Source: Patella vulgata
Lineage: Eukaryota; Mollusca; Gastropoda; Patellidae
DNA: 64,000 nucleotides
Reading direction: 5' to 3'
NCBI RefSeq assembly: GCF_932274485.2
Contig: NC_065880.2
Location: forward strand, 51,880,894-51,944,893
Part shown: positions 1-12,500 of the stretch, one piece after another
How positions within the stretch are numbered: the stretch's first letter is position 1
How the letters are laid out: each line of letters begins with the position of its first letter
Notes under the pieces: model-generated
Told to the model about the DNA's origin: nothing
The model's database searches: none
The model's input: only the letters and a program-made list of their open reading frames with translations
Position numbers and translations under genes: made by a program

Positions 1-320
1 CATAATTAGAATATGCTGAAAATTTCAGTCAAATTGCTCCACTCTGAACCAAGATATAGATTTTAAATTTTAGGCTAGCCTCGATCGTCATTACTTAAGT
101 CAGTACGATCAAAAACAAAGTCTCGATTATCCATTTTTATGTTTAATTAGTTTTCAAAAAATGTATTCCAATCGGCTAAATATTGCAGGCTAGTGATGGC
201 ATCGAGAGTTGATTATGGTCTCGATAAGTTGATAAATGTCTAATTAATAATTTAGATAACATTTCAAGCCTAAAGAAAGACCTGCAATAAGCAGATTTAG
301 CTCTTTCATTATGTATGTTT
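1..320 (+). repeat. Family A TTAA-flanked MITE, left-truncated by window edge
   Basis: This is the right-hand part of a ~400-bp dispersed element with full copies at 6051-6455 and 52807-53210. It shares the blocks around 'aatttagataacatttca' and 'cctgcaataagcagattt' and ends near 'attatgtatgttta'. It is non-coding. It lies just upstream of, or within an intron of, TRMT10A. Confidence 0.7.
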
Positions 321-567
321 ATGAGATTGCTTATAAAGTGCCATATTCATGAAACTTGTAACTATTACTTTTTAAAGGTAACGTCTAATTTCAATTTATA
401 ACAACAAATTTCTTGATAAATTATCCCTTTTTTATGAGTGGCTCACAACTGTAGATCTGCTACTGGTTAAGTATGGTAATGCTTTAAATTGCTGACTGAA
501 AGAATATACAGTTGACAAAACTACTAGGTATTTGCATGCAATGTGTTCTCTTTTGTAATCACTTCAG

Positions 568-3500
568 GGCAGGTGAAAAAAATAAAAGAAAGAGAAAGTA
601 TGCTGAAGCAAGAGAGAAGGGTGTAACTTTGGGTCCAACTAGAAAATCTTTAAAAAGAACAGGGATGAAAGATTCCCAGTGTAAAGTTAGAGTGGTGATT
701 GATTGTTCGTTTGATAACATGATGACCTACAAGGTAATAAAATAACTGGGCATGATTTGCAGTTTTTATACTCCCGTTCTTCCGGCCAGCCGGCCGGCTA
801 GATGCTAAAGTTAAAATCAGATTGACTTTAAATTTATACACAGTGTTTAAGATCATGAGACGAAGAAGCTTATTGATTTTCGGTGATTTCCGATAATTAC
901 TGCCAGAGTTATGGCCCTTGATCACTTCAAAAAATCTTGTGGACACTCTAGAGGCTAAAGTTAATATCTGATTGACTTTAAATTTATACACAGTGTTAAA
1001 TCTCAATCAAATGACAATCTCTAGTGTCTGGTTATCCCAGTCTATACCGATAGTATTTATCTCCAGATAAGAATATGGCGTCACTGTTTGACATGACTTG
1101 TGGAATATGTCTAGCCTCGTTCTTCGAGTCCCTTGTTACACAAATGGCGCTGAAACGCATTATGGGACACGATTCTTATACCAATAGTAAAATGGTTATT
1201 TTGTCTTAAACATTGGATGTCAGAAGCCCATCTTTTCCCGGTTCGTATACCAATAGTAAAATGTTTATTTTGTCTTAAACATTGGATGATATTGCGTTAG
1301 AGACTTAGCTACTTTAATCCATACTAATATGTAGACCTACCAAGATTCATTATTTAACAATTACAGTATTTTAGTTTGCAAGGGATTCATTGCCAAATCG
1401 CTCAAATCACGTTCAGAGACTTTAAGAGGCACTCCCCCTTTGACGATCTTTACCAATTTACCATATTTGAACCTGCCACAGGGCATCTCTCTCATAGTTT
1501 AGCTCAGTGAAATGTTGTGTATGATACAACTTATAGCTATGAGGCCTAAACCAGTCTGTGTTTGTTAGTCACACATTATCCCAAATTTTCATAATTAGAT
1601 GAATTAGAGAGAGAGAGAGAGATAGAGAGAGAGAGAAATGGGGTTTAACGTCCACTCCACTCGACACAAACTTGGTAATTTCGGGACTAACACATGGTTT
1701 AATTTTATTTCAATAATTCGCTTGCGCGTAGGGGTCTTTAGCAGTGGGAGGAAACTGGAGGGCCCGGAGAAAACCCACAAGGTTGGACAGGCGTCCCTAC
1801 TCCTTGTCACGTACTTCCGGGGATTCGAAACCATGCCAGTTGACTCAGTGACAGGCTTTATGATACAGCGAGCACGTGCTAACCATTTGGCCATCCACCC
1901 CCCCCCCCCCAGATGAATTTGAGATTAGTTATGAATAAGATGTTATATAAATTACTCAATAAAAGAACATTACAAGTATTGTGTAAGTTTTCAATTTATA
2001 AAATATATTATTAATTACAGGACATTATACATTTGACACAGCAGATACAACACAGTTATGCAGCCAACAGAAGAGCGCAAAATGCTCTTCAGGTAAAATA
2101 GGTTTTGAAACATTCTAATATGGCTATGGTTACAGTAACAAAATTGTCATACAAAAAAAACATGTACTAAACAGGAGATTAAGGAAGACTCACACATGTA
2201 GTATTGTGGCTTTCTGTTTTGAGAATAATATTAAATTAAATGTATGGGGTAATTTAGTTTTCTATAATATCAATTGGATTGCCTTATCCATGTTGTAACA
2301 CAAGTCTTGATTTGTATTCTCAAACCAGTGCATTGCCCTTCTATTTTGAAATCAGTCCCAGCAGACATAATGCCACAGTAAACACGAATGCTGAAATCAA
2401 TGGCAATTTCACTGTTAAAGGAGATATGGTTGATATGGTTATATATTCTGATTTACCATAGATAATGCTAAATTGATCCACTTTTAGAAAATTCTTGGTG
2501 CCCATGTTCAAGCACTACCCTTAATTAAAGAACGTATTAGTGACATCATCAATACTAGTGGACATGGTATCCTCAAGCTTAAAAATGTTGATGTTTTTAG
2601 TAAAATTATCAAATTTGTTTATGTTCTGAGTATTTAGTAGTGCCTCTACTTTTTCCGAATGTAATTTACTAGTTCTGGTTCTGCTAGTTAAGCCATAAAG
2701 ACAGTCTTTAATTTAGTGTGACATTTAAACTGACGCGACTAGAAAGGTTTAAATACTAATAGTTGATTCTTTTGTTAGAATGTAGAAAGAGTTGGACCAT
2801 TTATTTTAATAGTCATAGGACTCAGAAAGTACAGTGTATATAAAGTATTTATTAAATCTAAAGTTTTTTTGTTTTTTTGTAACAATTTTTTTATTTTATA
2901 GTTTTATGTGAGTGGAATAAATGGTAAATTAAAAAAGAGATTAGAAGGAATTGGTGATTACAAAGGCTGGGATGTAAGTAATAATTACCTATATATGTTG
3001 TTATACACCCACATTGAAATGTGGGCGTATATTGTAGTCGCCCCCGTCCATCCAGCCTATTGATTTTCAACGATTTCCAATAATTACTGCCAGAGTTATG
3101 GTCCTTTATCACTTTGAAAAATCTTGTGAACGCTCTAGAGGCTAAAGTTAATATCCGATTGACTTTAAATATATACACAGTGTTTAAGGTCATGAGACGA
3201 AGAAGCCTATTGATTTTCAACGATTGCCAATAATTACTGCCAGGGTTATGGCCTTTGATCACTTTGAAAAATCTTGTGGACACTCTAGAGGCTAAAGTTA
3301 ATATCCGATTGACTTTAAATATATGCACAATGTTTAAGGTCATGAGACGAAGAAGCCTATTGATTTTCAACGATTTCCGACTATTACAGCCAGAGTTATC
3401 ACTTTAAAAAATTTGTGGATGCTTTATGACCATAGTTATCATCTGATTGATTGTTTACGCCTATATTGTTTCGATTGACTTTGGCTTGATACACAGAGTT

Positions 3501-6500
3501 TAAGGTCTTGAACAGCTAAATCCATGATATTAAATTTTGTATACTAAACGTTAGCATGGGCCAAACAAATTCTAATGATTTTCTGATAATAACTTAACGA
3601 GTTGTTACTCTAAAATCAGGTTTTAGTGTATTATAAATGTTTCATTACCGACAAAAGTAAAAATATGTGACAACTCTTGTTGACTGCACAGACAATTTAG
3701 CTGCTGTGGGCGTATGTTTCGTTGCCTAGCAACCTTTCTTTAATAAATATTAGAAATGAGTTACTGTAGAAAATAGATACCACCAACTTTTATTCTGACC
3801 CATTCTGATACCTTGATACCACTGTTATAGTGATTATTAATCCTGCGCTAATATGTATAGTTTATATAAACCCTGGCTTGGGTATTAATTATCTAAACAG
3901 TTGAAAAAGGGCCCTGGATTAAAAACCTCAAATTATCTACACAGTTTTGAATAGTGTGTTGCTTAGTGATTATTTTTGGGGATTATTTTTGGAACACTGC
4001 TTCCTTCTCACCCCAACGGTAGCACAGAGATCCACGCTATCCTGCACTATTTCAGGGATTCTTCTGAAATTGACGAAACTTAAAATATAGGTTTATCTCC
4101 AAAAGATCTTGGTTGCTTTCAATATTGGCATTTATCGTATAAAAACTTCATGGATTATGGCCCTTGATTGTACGAAAAATCACGTTTTTAGCTTGTGGGC
4201 ATTCTAGAGGTCACAATTTTCATCTGATTTTGATGAAACTTGAAATGCATGTTTATAACCCAAAGATCTTGGTTCCTGTCGATATTTGCGCATATCGGAT
4301 CATAACTTCCTGAATTATGGCCCTTGATTGTACGAAAAATCGTGTTTTTAGCTTATGGTCCCTCTAGAGGTCACAATTATTATCCAATTAAAAAAAATAT
4401 TTGAAAATATCACCGTTAGACCGTAATAATGGTTGTATTCGAATTTCATGAAAATCGGACCAAAACTGCCGGACAAAATAGCCGGCCCTCGAACACTAAT
4501 AGTGTAAAAATATGGTATATCAAGGTTGTGGACCCTCTTGAGGTCACAATTTTAATCCGATTTTGATGAAACTTGAAATAAATGTTTATAACCCACAGAT
4601 CTTGGTTCCTGTCGATATTTGCGCATATCAGATTGTAACTTCCTGAATTATGGCCCTTGATTGTATGAAAAATCGTGTTTTAAGCTTGTGGTCCCTCTAG
4701 ATGTAACAATTTTGATCCAATTTGAAAAAAACGTTGAATATATGACCGTTACACCCTAAGGATGGTTGAGTTCGAATTTCATGAAAATTAGACTAAAACT
4801 GCCGGACAAAATGGCCGCCCCTTGTACGTTAATAGTGTAAAAATATGGTATATCAAGTTGATGAAACTTGAAATGCATGTTAATAACCCAAAGATCTTGG
4901 TTGCTTTCGATATTTGTGCATATCGGATCGTAACTTCCTGAATTATGGCCCTTGATTGTACGAAAATCGTCTTTTTAGCTTGTGGTCCCTCTAGAGGTCA
5001 CAATTCACTGTTACACCGTAATGTTGGTTGAGTTCGAATTTCGTGAAAATCGGACGAAAAGTGTCGGAGAAAATGGCTAACCCTCGTAGGCAAATAGTGT
5101 AAACATCTGGTATATCCAGGTTGTTGACCCTCTAGAGGTCACAATTTTGATCCGATTTTGATGAAACTTGAAATGTATGTTCATAACCCAAAGATCTCGG
5201 TCCCTTTTGATATTCACATATATTAGTCCACATCTTCCGGGATTATGGCCCCTGATTGTTCATTCTCTGTCCATCTCTTGCAAAATGTGGCCGTATCGTG
5301 CATAGCAACTGCTTGTTATCTTTTAAAATTATTTATTTTATGTTGAATTATTTTATCATTCAGATATTTTGTTAAGATTTAAGAACTTCTGAAGACAGTA
5401 CTATATGAAAATTCTTTTTGTAATAAAAATGAAATTTATTGTACTTTCTTCTATAGAAAGATTATTATATATTGTAGTGCAAGTTTATTTGATTTATTTT
5501 TAACAGATTTTTATGAAAGAAGAAGGATTTATGTCATTATTTGATAAAGAGAATATTATATACTTATCTAGTGAATCACCTAATATATTATCAACAATAG
5601 AAGATGATAAAGTTTATATTATTGGTGGACTGGTTGACCATAATCATCATAAGGTAATTGCAAGTTTCAATACTGTTAAGTATCAAAAACAATATGGATG
5701 TTAGGTCACATGGCAATTTTTTCTCAAATTTTGCATACAATCACCTGTACTGCAAATATTGAAAATATATCAAAGCTTTACATTAAAATTTAGTTGGAGA
5801 GTGAAGAGTTCAGTTTAAATGCATTTAGAACTTGAAGTTATGTCTTTGATTTATATAAGATCCTGCATACCAAATCTGCTCATCGTTGTTTGGTTTCATT
5901 GTTGTAGAATTGCAAATGCATGAGAAAAATAGAAAGAAAAAACTATAGCTAGGAAGCTACCCCACACAGCTAGTAAAAGATGTTCACATTGTAATAAAAA
6001 TCCCTTGAGTGATTATGTAAATGCTCTTTTGCAAGGTTCTTAAACATTCATTAAAGATACATTATGGGAGATTCGATAACGAGTTGGCAGTTCTCACTAT
6101 AATAATTAAAAACTAGATAAGGTAAAGGCAATTTGCTGAAAATTTCATTCAAATTGATCCACTATAAACCGAGAATTAAGCGAATAAAATTTCTGCCTAG
6201 CCTCGGTCATCATTACTAAAGTCAGTACGTTAAACAGCATAGTCTCGATTATCCAATTAATCGTTTAATCGAGAAGGAAAGTTATGCAGTAAATCGGATC
6301 ACAATCCACTTAAGATCGCAGGCTAGCGATGTCATCTAGAGTTGATTATGGTCTGGATAAGTTAATTAATGTCTAATTAATAATTTAGATAACATTTCAA
6401 GCCTAAAGAAAGACCTGCAATAGACAGATTTAGCTTTTGCATAATGTATGTTTAACTTGTCACGCTTACAATGTTCTGAACTAGGAATTTTTACCTGGCT

Positions 6501-7791
6501 GTCTATGTTTCATATAAAATGGTCTTAATAATCTGGGTCTGTCAATCAGCCAGTGAACGGTCAGAGAGTTGGTTTAGCTTAGCACAACTGATTTTAAACC
6601 AAGAGGATGCAACTCCAATGGCATATTGAAGAATATCCAAACAAATATAAGCAGTCTTATTTTAAATGGATATAGCTTATGAAATGCAGCATAAAGGAAT
6701 AGTACTCATGTTATTTTTTTACTTGCCTAAGAGGGGAATTTTGTTGCCTAATCTTAACTTTTACATTCGTCAGGGCCAAGCTGGCAACCTTTGAACTCTA
6801 TCTATTATGTGTTCATTCAACTGTCTAACTGTTAAAACTATATTTCAGGGATTTTGCCATAATCTTGCAGAAGAGAAAGGCTTTCAACATGCTCAGCTAC
6901 CTATTGGAGAATATATTGACATGAAAGCTAGAAAAGTTCTTACTATTAATCATGGTATGTAAGTATTGAAAGAGGCTCTCATCAAACAAATGCATACACA
7001 TTTATTCCAACAAATAGAAGATATTTCAAGCAAAATGAACTAGCTAATTGTTTATGTCCTATAGGGTCCTCTAAACCAGTTCAGTCTGTGCAAGAGAATA
7101 AGTTCTCGAACACAAGTTTTATCTTGACTTTCAAGTTCCAACTTTAGAAATTCCTATATTTGTAGTTATCTCCATTCTGTAAACACTGACCTTCCACTAT
7201 AATTTTCTGCTATTGATGACATGAACAGCATGTGAAGAAACAATAATGGTATCAGCCACATTTTTTATCATAAATATTCTTTCCAGACATATACTAAATT
7301 TAATTCGGTAAATGCATGAATTATGAATAACACCTGCCAGGACAGCAGTGCTTCTACTTGAAACTGCATCTTTCACTCAGACATGATTGAAATGATTAGT
7401 TCACATGAACATTGTATGTAGAAATATAGGGAAAACCATGATGCTCTATGTTCTGTGGTACAATTGTTGTATCGTTTAAACTTACTGATCATTTATTGAA
7501 GTACATGTTTGTTTGATCTTTCCAGTGTTTGAAATCTTGCTGCGATATACAGAAAGCCAGAGTTGGGAGAAAGCCTTTTTTTCTGTTTTACCACAGAGGA
7601 AAGGAGCAGTGGTAAAGAACTGTCACAGTTATGAACAAAGTGAAATGGAGAAGGATGAAGATACTAATGAAAGTTTAAGTGTCAATGATAATGCTAAAGA
7701 AACAATCAGTGACATTTCGCAACACCCTGATGTGACAAACAAAGATGATAATATTTGTGAGCCAGATCTTAAAGAGGACATAGATACATAA
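568..7791 (+). CDS. TRMT10A: tRNA (guanine-N1)-methyltransferase 10 homologue A, 5'-partial
   Basis: Methylates N1 of guanine 9 in tRNAs, using S-adenosylmethionine; a SPOUT-fold enzyme expected in nucleus or cytosol. Exons read from splice sites and frame are 568-733, 2021-2092, 2902-2973, 5507-5653, 6849-6954 and 7526-7791, giving ~275 residues to the TAA stop. The order matches the family: a basic Lys/Arg-rich N-terminal part ([15 protein letters not shown]), the domain start ([16 protein letters not shown]), SSESPNIL, the knot-region motif [41 protein letters not shown] and LPQRKGAV, then an acidic low-complexity tail. The first codon of exon 568 is split, so the true start and at least one exon lie upstream of the window. 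The acceptor at 568 could instead be at 573. Introns are full of repeats (families B, C, SINE-1, A). The frame is intact. Confidence 0.95.
771..1000 (+). repeat. Family B fragment (about 1.5 units of the ~150-bp core repeat)
   Basis: The block 'gctaaagttaatatctgatt' followed by 'gactttaaatttatacacag' occurs twice, near 805 and 953. It is the same core unit as at 3130-3440 and 34370-34430. It lies in TRMT10A intron sequence and has no coding content. Confidence 0.7.
1005..1317 (+). repeat. Family C element, left-truncated copy
   Basis: Closely matches 58690-58974 in order: 'tctggttatcccagtc', 'gtggaatatgtctag', 'cgcattatgg' and 'cccatcttttcccgg'. It ends in 'gttagagacttagctacttt' running into TTAA. 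An internal ~60-bp block around 'ataccaatagtaaaatg' is duplicated in tandem here (1181 and 1250). Confidence 0.75.
1606..1910 (-). repeat. SINE-1 copy with 9-bp target-site duplication
   Basis: tRNA-derived SINE read on the minus strand. The head has an A-box-like TGGCCAAATGGTTAGCACG and a B-box-like GGTTTCGAATCC. A conserved central block follows (GGTTTTCTCCGGGCCCTCC, then CTAAAGACCCCTACGCGCAA), and the 3' end is (CT)n. The insert is flanked by the direct repeat AGATGAATT at 1597-1605 and 1911-1919. It sits in the first visible TRMT10A intron. Confidence 0.9.
2270..2890. repeat. Intronic segment resembling 61490-61900 (family D)
   Basis: Scattered blocks such as 'gacatcatcaatacta', 'aagttgattct' and 'gttagaatgtagaaa' recur in the same order in the metallophosphoesterase intron at 61620-61900. 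No terminal structure or coding frame was found. It may be an old divergent repeat. Confidence 0.35.
3000..3740 (+). repeat. Family B element with head hairpin, tandem core and tail
   Basis: The head at 3003-3046 holds a hairpin (cccacattgaaatgtggg), then 'cgcccccgtcc'. Two and a half copies follow of a ~150-bp unit (gattgactttaaatatatac ... gacgaagaagcctattgatt). The tail is 'tgtgggcgtatgtttcgttg' and 'cctagcaacc' near 3706-3736. A non-coding, non-autonomous element with a satellite-like core; it lies in TRMT10A intron 3. Confidence 0.7.
4050..5320 (+). repeat. Family B element, second core type, head missing
   Basis: Tandem core with alternating sub-units of ~165 bp: one has 'gatgaaacttgaaatgcatg' and 'gatcttggttcctgtcgata', the other 'gccggacaaaatggccg'. 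Unit marks fall near 4104, 4267, 4601, 4893 and 5192. The tail near 5278-5316 (tctcttgcaaaatgtggc, then cgtatcgtgc) matches the tails at 13345 and 14797. Confidence 0.75.
6051..6455 (+). mobile_element. Family A MITE, full-length copy
   Basis: A 405-bp non-coding element with terminal inverted repeats. The left end reads TTAAAGATACATTATGGGAG and the right end CATAATGTATGTTTAA. TTAA lies at both ends, consistent with a TTAA target-site duplication. It sits in TRMT10A intron 4, 395 bp before exon 5. Confidence 0.8.
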
Positions 7792-7808
7792 TAATAATTG
7801 TTCTTTAT

Positions 7809-7814
7809 AATAAA
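7809..7814 (+). promoter_or_regulatory. Polyadenylation signal of TRMT10A
   Basis: A canonical AATAAA lies 18 bases after the TRMT10A stop codon and is followed by a T-rich stretch. It implies a very short 3' UTR. Confidence 0.55.
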
Positions 7815-8064
7815 TCAAATTTTATGATTTGGTGTTTTACCATGGTTAATTAATTCGTAGATCTTTGTTTTAAATCAAGTCAGGGTATGCTTTCACCTCC
7901 CTCTTTTTTGAAACTTTACTTTTGTTGAACTTTAAAGAGGTGTAAGCTCTTTGGAGTTCTTCAAGAATTGTTAGGAATATAATTTTGACTGACCTGAATT
8001 GACTACACAGACAGTTACTGCCCGCATATTCAGCTATATCTGACATGAAATAACATGATATCAT

Positions 8065-8330
8065 ATGGGGTTTAACGTCCTACTGTTCTGCACCAAGAGC
8101 ATATGCCATACAGTGTGCTATGAGTAAGCTTACTCTTAGGTACTTCTATTGAGAATTTTGTTTAAGTGCAGGGAAATAACTCATAAGTAAATCTAATTTT
8201 AGGGAATCTTCGTTCTAAAACAGTATATGAAATTCCCACTGTCACAGGTTCTTTTACGTGCACACCAATGTGTACACAGGACCACGATTTTTCATCCAAT
8301 TCGCAGTTCCTGCAACCTGCTCATTCATTT
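8065..8330 (-). repeat. SINE-2 copy, diverged
   Basis: Reads 'ggggtttaacgtcctactgt' then 'tctgcacc', 'gccatacagtgtgctatgag', 'cttttacgtgcacaccaatg' and 'gtacacaggacc' on the plus strand. This is the reverse of the SINE-2 order at 49835-50182. The middle is diverged and the tRNA head is not clear. Confidence 0.65.
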
Positions 8331-9597
8331 TACGTGTTTTACAAATTTTGATGTGATTTTCAGAGTGAAAAATACTTTAATATTAGTATTTCTACATTAT
8401 ATATGAATAAGAAATTTTCCATTTGACAAGGGCCTGTGATTAAGAAGACATAAATGGTTGTGGATGTTTGCAGGTGTTGGTCATAGAATTATGACACCAT
8501 GAATTTTAAAAAAAAACCACATCAGTTCTCACAAAAGCTTTATGCATGATATGTATAAATCTATTTACAACAATGATTTAGCAAGGAACAGGTTAATATA
8601 TACATTATATACAAGTACACAGGCAAAGGGATATCAATTTTCACAAACGAATAAAATACAAATTTGTTAATGTTCAGGAATTTATTTTAGTCGGAGACTA
8701 GTAAACAGCAAACATATTAAAAGGATGATATAAGAAATAGTATTATGTAGTTATTATACAAGTAAATATAATAATCCATGAATGATGTGTACTTTCAGAT
8801 ATCACAAACTTTTATTAATGATATCTATACAAAAAAAACTCTTTTACAACAAATACTGGATGGTAATAAATAAAACTATTATATATATATACACAACACT
8901 TCAAATATACACAAATAACAATGTTTACAGTACACAAAGTAGATTGATTATTCTGAAAAGAATCTATTTTGAATTATTAAATGCCCTTAATTAAAATCGT
9001 TACAATTTCGTTCAGGTTATTTTTGATTGTCACTTAGAATCATACACTTAATACATAGACCATGCTTTCCCATAAATTACCACTCCTGTTTACATACATA
9101 GACAATTTGTTAAGTCAAGAAATTCACACGATCTATACCCCTGACCTAACCTAATAAAAATCTGATTTTAATCATAATGCCTTTTATTATATCTAATCTT
9201 AAACAGGAAGACCAATCATTGGTTTTATTCTAAAAGCACTGAGGTTATAAAAGCAGGATGCTTCGGCAAGTATCCGGTTATAACAATAATGGGATACTTG
9301 TTGAAAGGAGGTGACTTTAGAATTAAACCGGTGATTAATCTCCCATACAAATTGTGTTCTGTTTAATGTGTTCCTCAATCCCTAAAGATTTTATATCAAA
9401 CCTAAAACATTTTAAAGTTGGAAATGTGCCTAATTATTTTTATTGAAAGTAGTTAAGATAATTATACTTCTTTTATTAAAAAACATAAATCCACTGCACT
9501 ATGAAAACACATCTGATTTAACCATGAGAAATATTTTCTGTGACGAAGACAAGCAAATGGGTTTAGATTCAGTTAAAAAGCTGAAGCAATTATATTT
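8330..9597. other. AT-rich interval holding the TBATA 3' UTR; no gene seen
   Basis: Lies downstream of both convergent genes. Several TTTATT runs (for example 8681-8686 and 9183-9188) could be the minus-strand AATAAA signal of TBATA; I cannot tell which is used. No supported open frame or repeat was found. Confidence 0.4.
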
Positions 9598-12500
9598 CTA
9601 AAATGTGTTCTGGCTGACTGAATTAAAAGGATTCCATGTTCCTGTAGGTTGTGATGTACTGTTGGTGTTCATCATGTCACCAGTTGGAAGCTGGGCTTCT
9701 AATGGTTGGAACTGACATTGTGGACCCTGTGTAGCTGGTCGAAACACTTCAGTAGACGGTGGTTGTACACCATTGTCTATTGATAAAAAAGAAAGAAAAT
9801 TGGTAGGATACGCCCGATTTTATACTATTTTACTATTTGAATGAAGGGCTTTACGTTCTGGGAAAAGTAAGAGTACTATAAAAGCTTTCAATACGTTGGA
9901 AATGAAAACTTACTATCGTCGGTATCTGTAACAATTGGTTTTGAAGCCAGTGGTGGATGTATTCCGGCAGGCATTTCTAAAATATCGTCTGCTCTTTGTA
10001 ATTTACTTGGAGACCATTTCTGGTTTTCGTCACCATTTTCTACTATTAATCTGAAAAATGAAATCCAATAAACAATAAGTTGGTTTAACCGAGATTAAAA
10101 ACTATAATATAAGAGTAAAATCCGTTTTGTAGAGTTTCTACTGACGATTCTCGGTAGTTACCTCGGCCTCATCATCACCGCAAGAAAATGGCAGAACCAT
10201 TTCATTCGGCATTTATGGTACTCGAACTGCCGGTAACCACCGTAAAAGTTTCGACCCCGGTGCAAACGGTGCTAAATCTTGGCATAAAATTATATAAGCG
10301 TTTTTGGCACTAACGTCCTTATTAGCTTACCAGTATATTATCGGCTAGTCAAAAAAGCATTCAAGACACCGGTCGCGCTTCATGGTGGAAATTCGTGAAA
10401 GACCACTGAATTCTTGTCACATAATAAAACCTACTTAGGATATTTTACCCGCAAATGTTCGTTGATAAAGATCTTACCTATCTATTTTACTCTGTGTTCC
10501 TGCGAGTCTAGCATCACCATTAATTAGACCATTACCCTCATTTATTGGCGGTAAAAATGATTTAGCTGGATCTTCTTCAAATATCTGTACAGGTTGTTGT
10601 TGACCGTAATATTCTTCTTTTCCCACCATTGCTGCTTTTATTAAATCCATAACAATCGCTTTTTCTGGAATAATAGAAATACGTCAACGTTTACAAAAAC
10701 AATTCTTATGTTGTTTTAAAGATGTCCTTAGAAATTCTGACATGGCCAGCATATTCCTCGTAACAAGCCGAGAATAAATTGAATTTTTAACTTTACAGAG
10801 GGAGGGACTGACATCGACAGCGTATATTCTGTCGAATCTTACGAAAACCGAGGTCCAGTGTACACAATTGGGCTTGCGTAATGAGAGAGAGAGAGAAATG
10901 GGGTTTAACGTCCACTCGGGACTAACATCGTTTAATTTTATTTACATAATTCGCTTGCGCGTAGGGGTCTTTAGCAGTGGGAGGAAACCGGAGGACCCGG
11001 AGAAAACCCACGAGGTTGGACAGGCGACCCCACTCTTTGCCACCTACAACCGGGGATTCGAAACCACGCCAGTCGACTCAATGACAGACTTTATGATACA
11101 GCGCGCGCACGCTAACCATTCAGCCACCCCCCCCCCCTCCCCCGTACGTAATGAACGCTTGACAGTTGGAATTTGAAATAAGAATAGGCCGTAGCACCGC
11201 TATCCGGGCAAAATTTCCCTTATAACACACTGTATGCCGGTCTTCATTAGAAAAGCAAGACATTAAAGCCCTATCATTTCATAGAGATTCAACCAGTTTT
11301 CGGCCGCTGCTCACTTGTTGTAAGGCATTACATATCACTGAACAATTCATCGTCTGTACAAAAAATAAATTTTACAGTGTATTTTGCGTATGTTTTCCAA
11401 TCGAGGGTTTTATATTCAGTATGTCGACTGTCAAAGAAATAGCTTTCAAGAGAGCATATGAATAACTAAAGAATTGCCTTGCGTTTTAAACCAACGTTAA
11501 TAAAGTACGTGTAAACGACGACCAAATTGAACCTTGTCACTGGTATATGTGAGATAGATGTACTTTGGTATTTTAATATTAAAAATATTATATATTTCAT
11601 TTACCGTTGACATTGAAATTTTGGACTCTGTGATGTGTATTGTTGTATATTGATTGCTTGATCCAGCTGCATCATCTATTAAATCAAGAAGCGAATGGCT
11701 CCTTGACCGATGATTTAAATAGTACACGTACAATTGGGAAACTGGTGGTACTTACCCCGTTCACCAGCAGAACATAACCAGGCTTGTACAGCATTAGTAT
11801 CTTCTGTTTGTAATATCTGACATAACATGGTCAATACCTGAACAAAATGAAGAAAACAACATTATTATTAATCTGCCATCGCCACAGAATAGTTAAACAC
11901 ATATATTTCTTATATAGAACACCAATAGGCCAATGGGATATCAAGACCATAATATGGCTAAAATTCGTTCAAATGTTTCGAATGTTTTTTTTTTATACGC
12001 CCACATTTTCATGTGGTCATATATTATTTTCGTTGCCCCTGTCCGCCCGTCCAAAATTTGTTTTTTGTACGCTCTACAGGTCACAATTCTTATCCGATTT
12101 TGACGAAACTTGAAATAAAGGTTTATCTCCAAAAGATCTCGGTCCTTTTCGATATTGGCATGCATCTGATCGAATCACGTTTTTAGCTTGTGGAGACTCT
12201 AGAGGTCACAATTTTCATCTAATTTTGATGAAACTTGAAATACATGTTTATAACCAAAAGATCTTGGCTCTTGTCGACATTTGCGCATATCGGATCGTAA
12301 CTTCTTAAATTATGGCCCTTGATTGTACAAAAAAATCGCGATTTTGGCTTGTCGTCCCTGTAGGGGGCAATTTTTATCCGATTTAAAAAAAAAACCTTCG
12401 AATGTATCACCGTTACACCCTAATGAAGGTGGAGTTCGAATTTCGTGAAGATCGGACCGATACAGCCGGACAAAATGGCCGCCCCTCGTACGCAAATAGT

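Noticed and set aside
650-1006. Minus-strand frame of 118 codons with repeated [13 protein letters not shown] text
   Set aside because: It is the reverse reading of family B core units; the repeated peptide follows from the tandem DNA repeat. The same applies to 2891-3370 minus.
1604-1916. Overlapping frames on both strands
   Set aside because: They lie wholly inside a SINE-1 copy; the same peptide ([11 protein letters not shown]) recurs at 10868 and 41197 for that reason.
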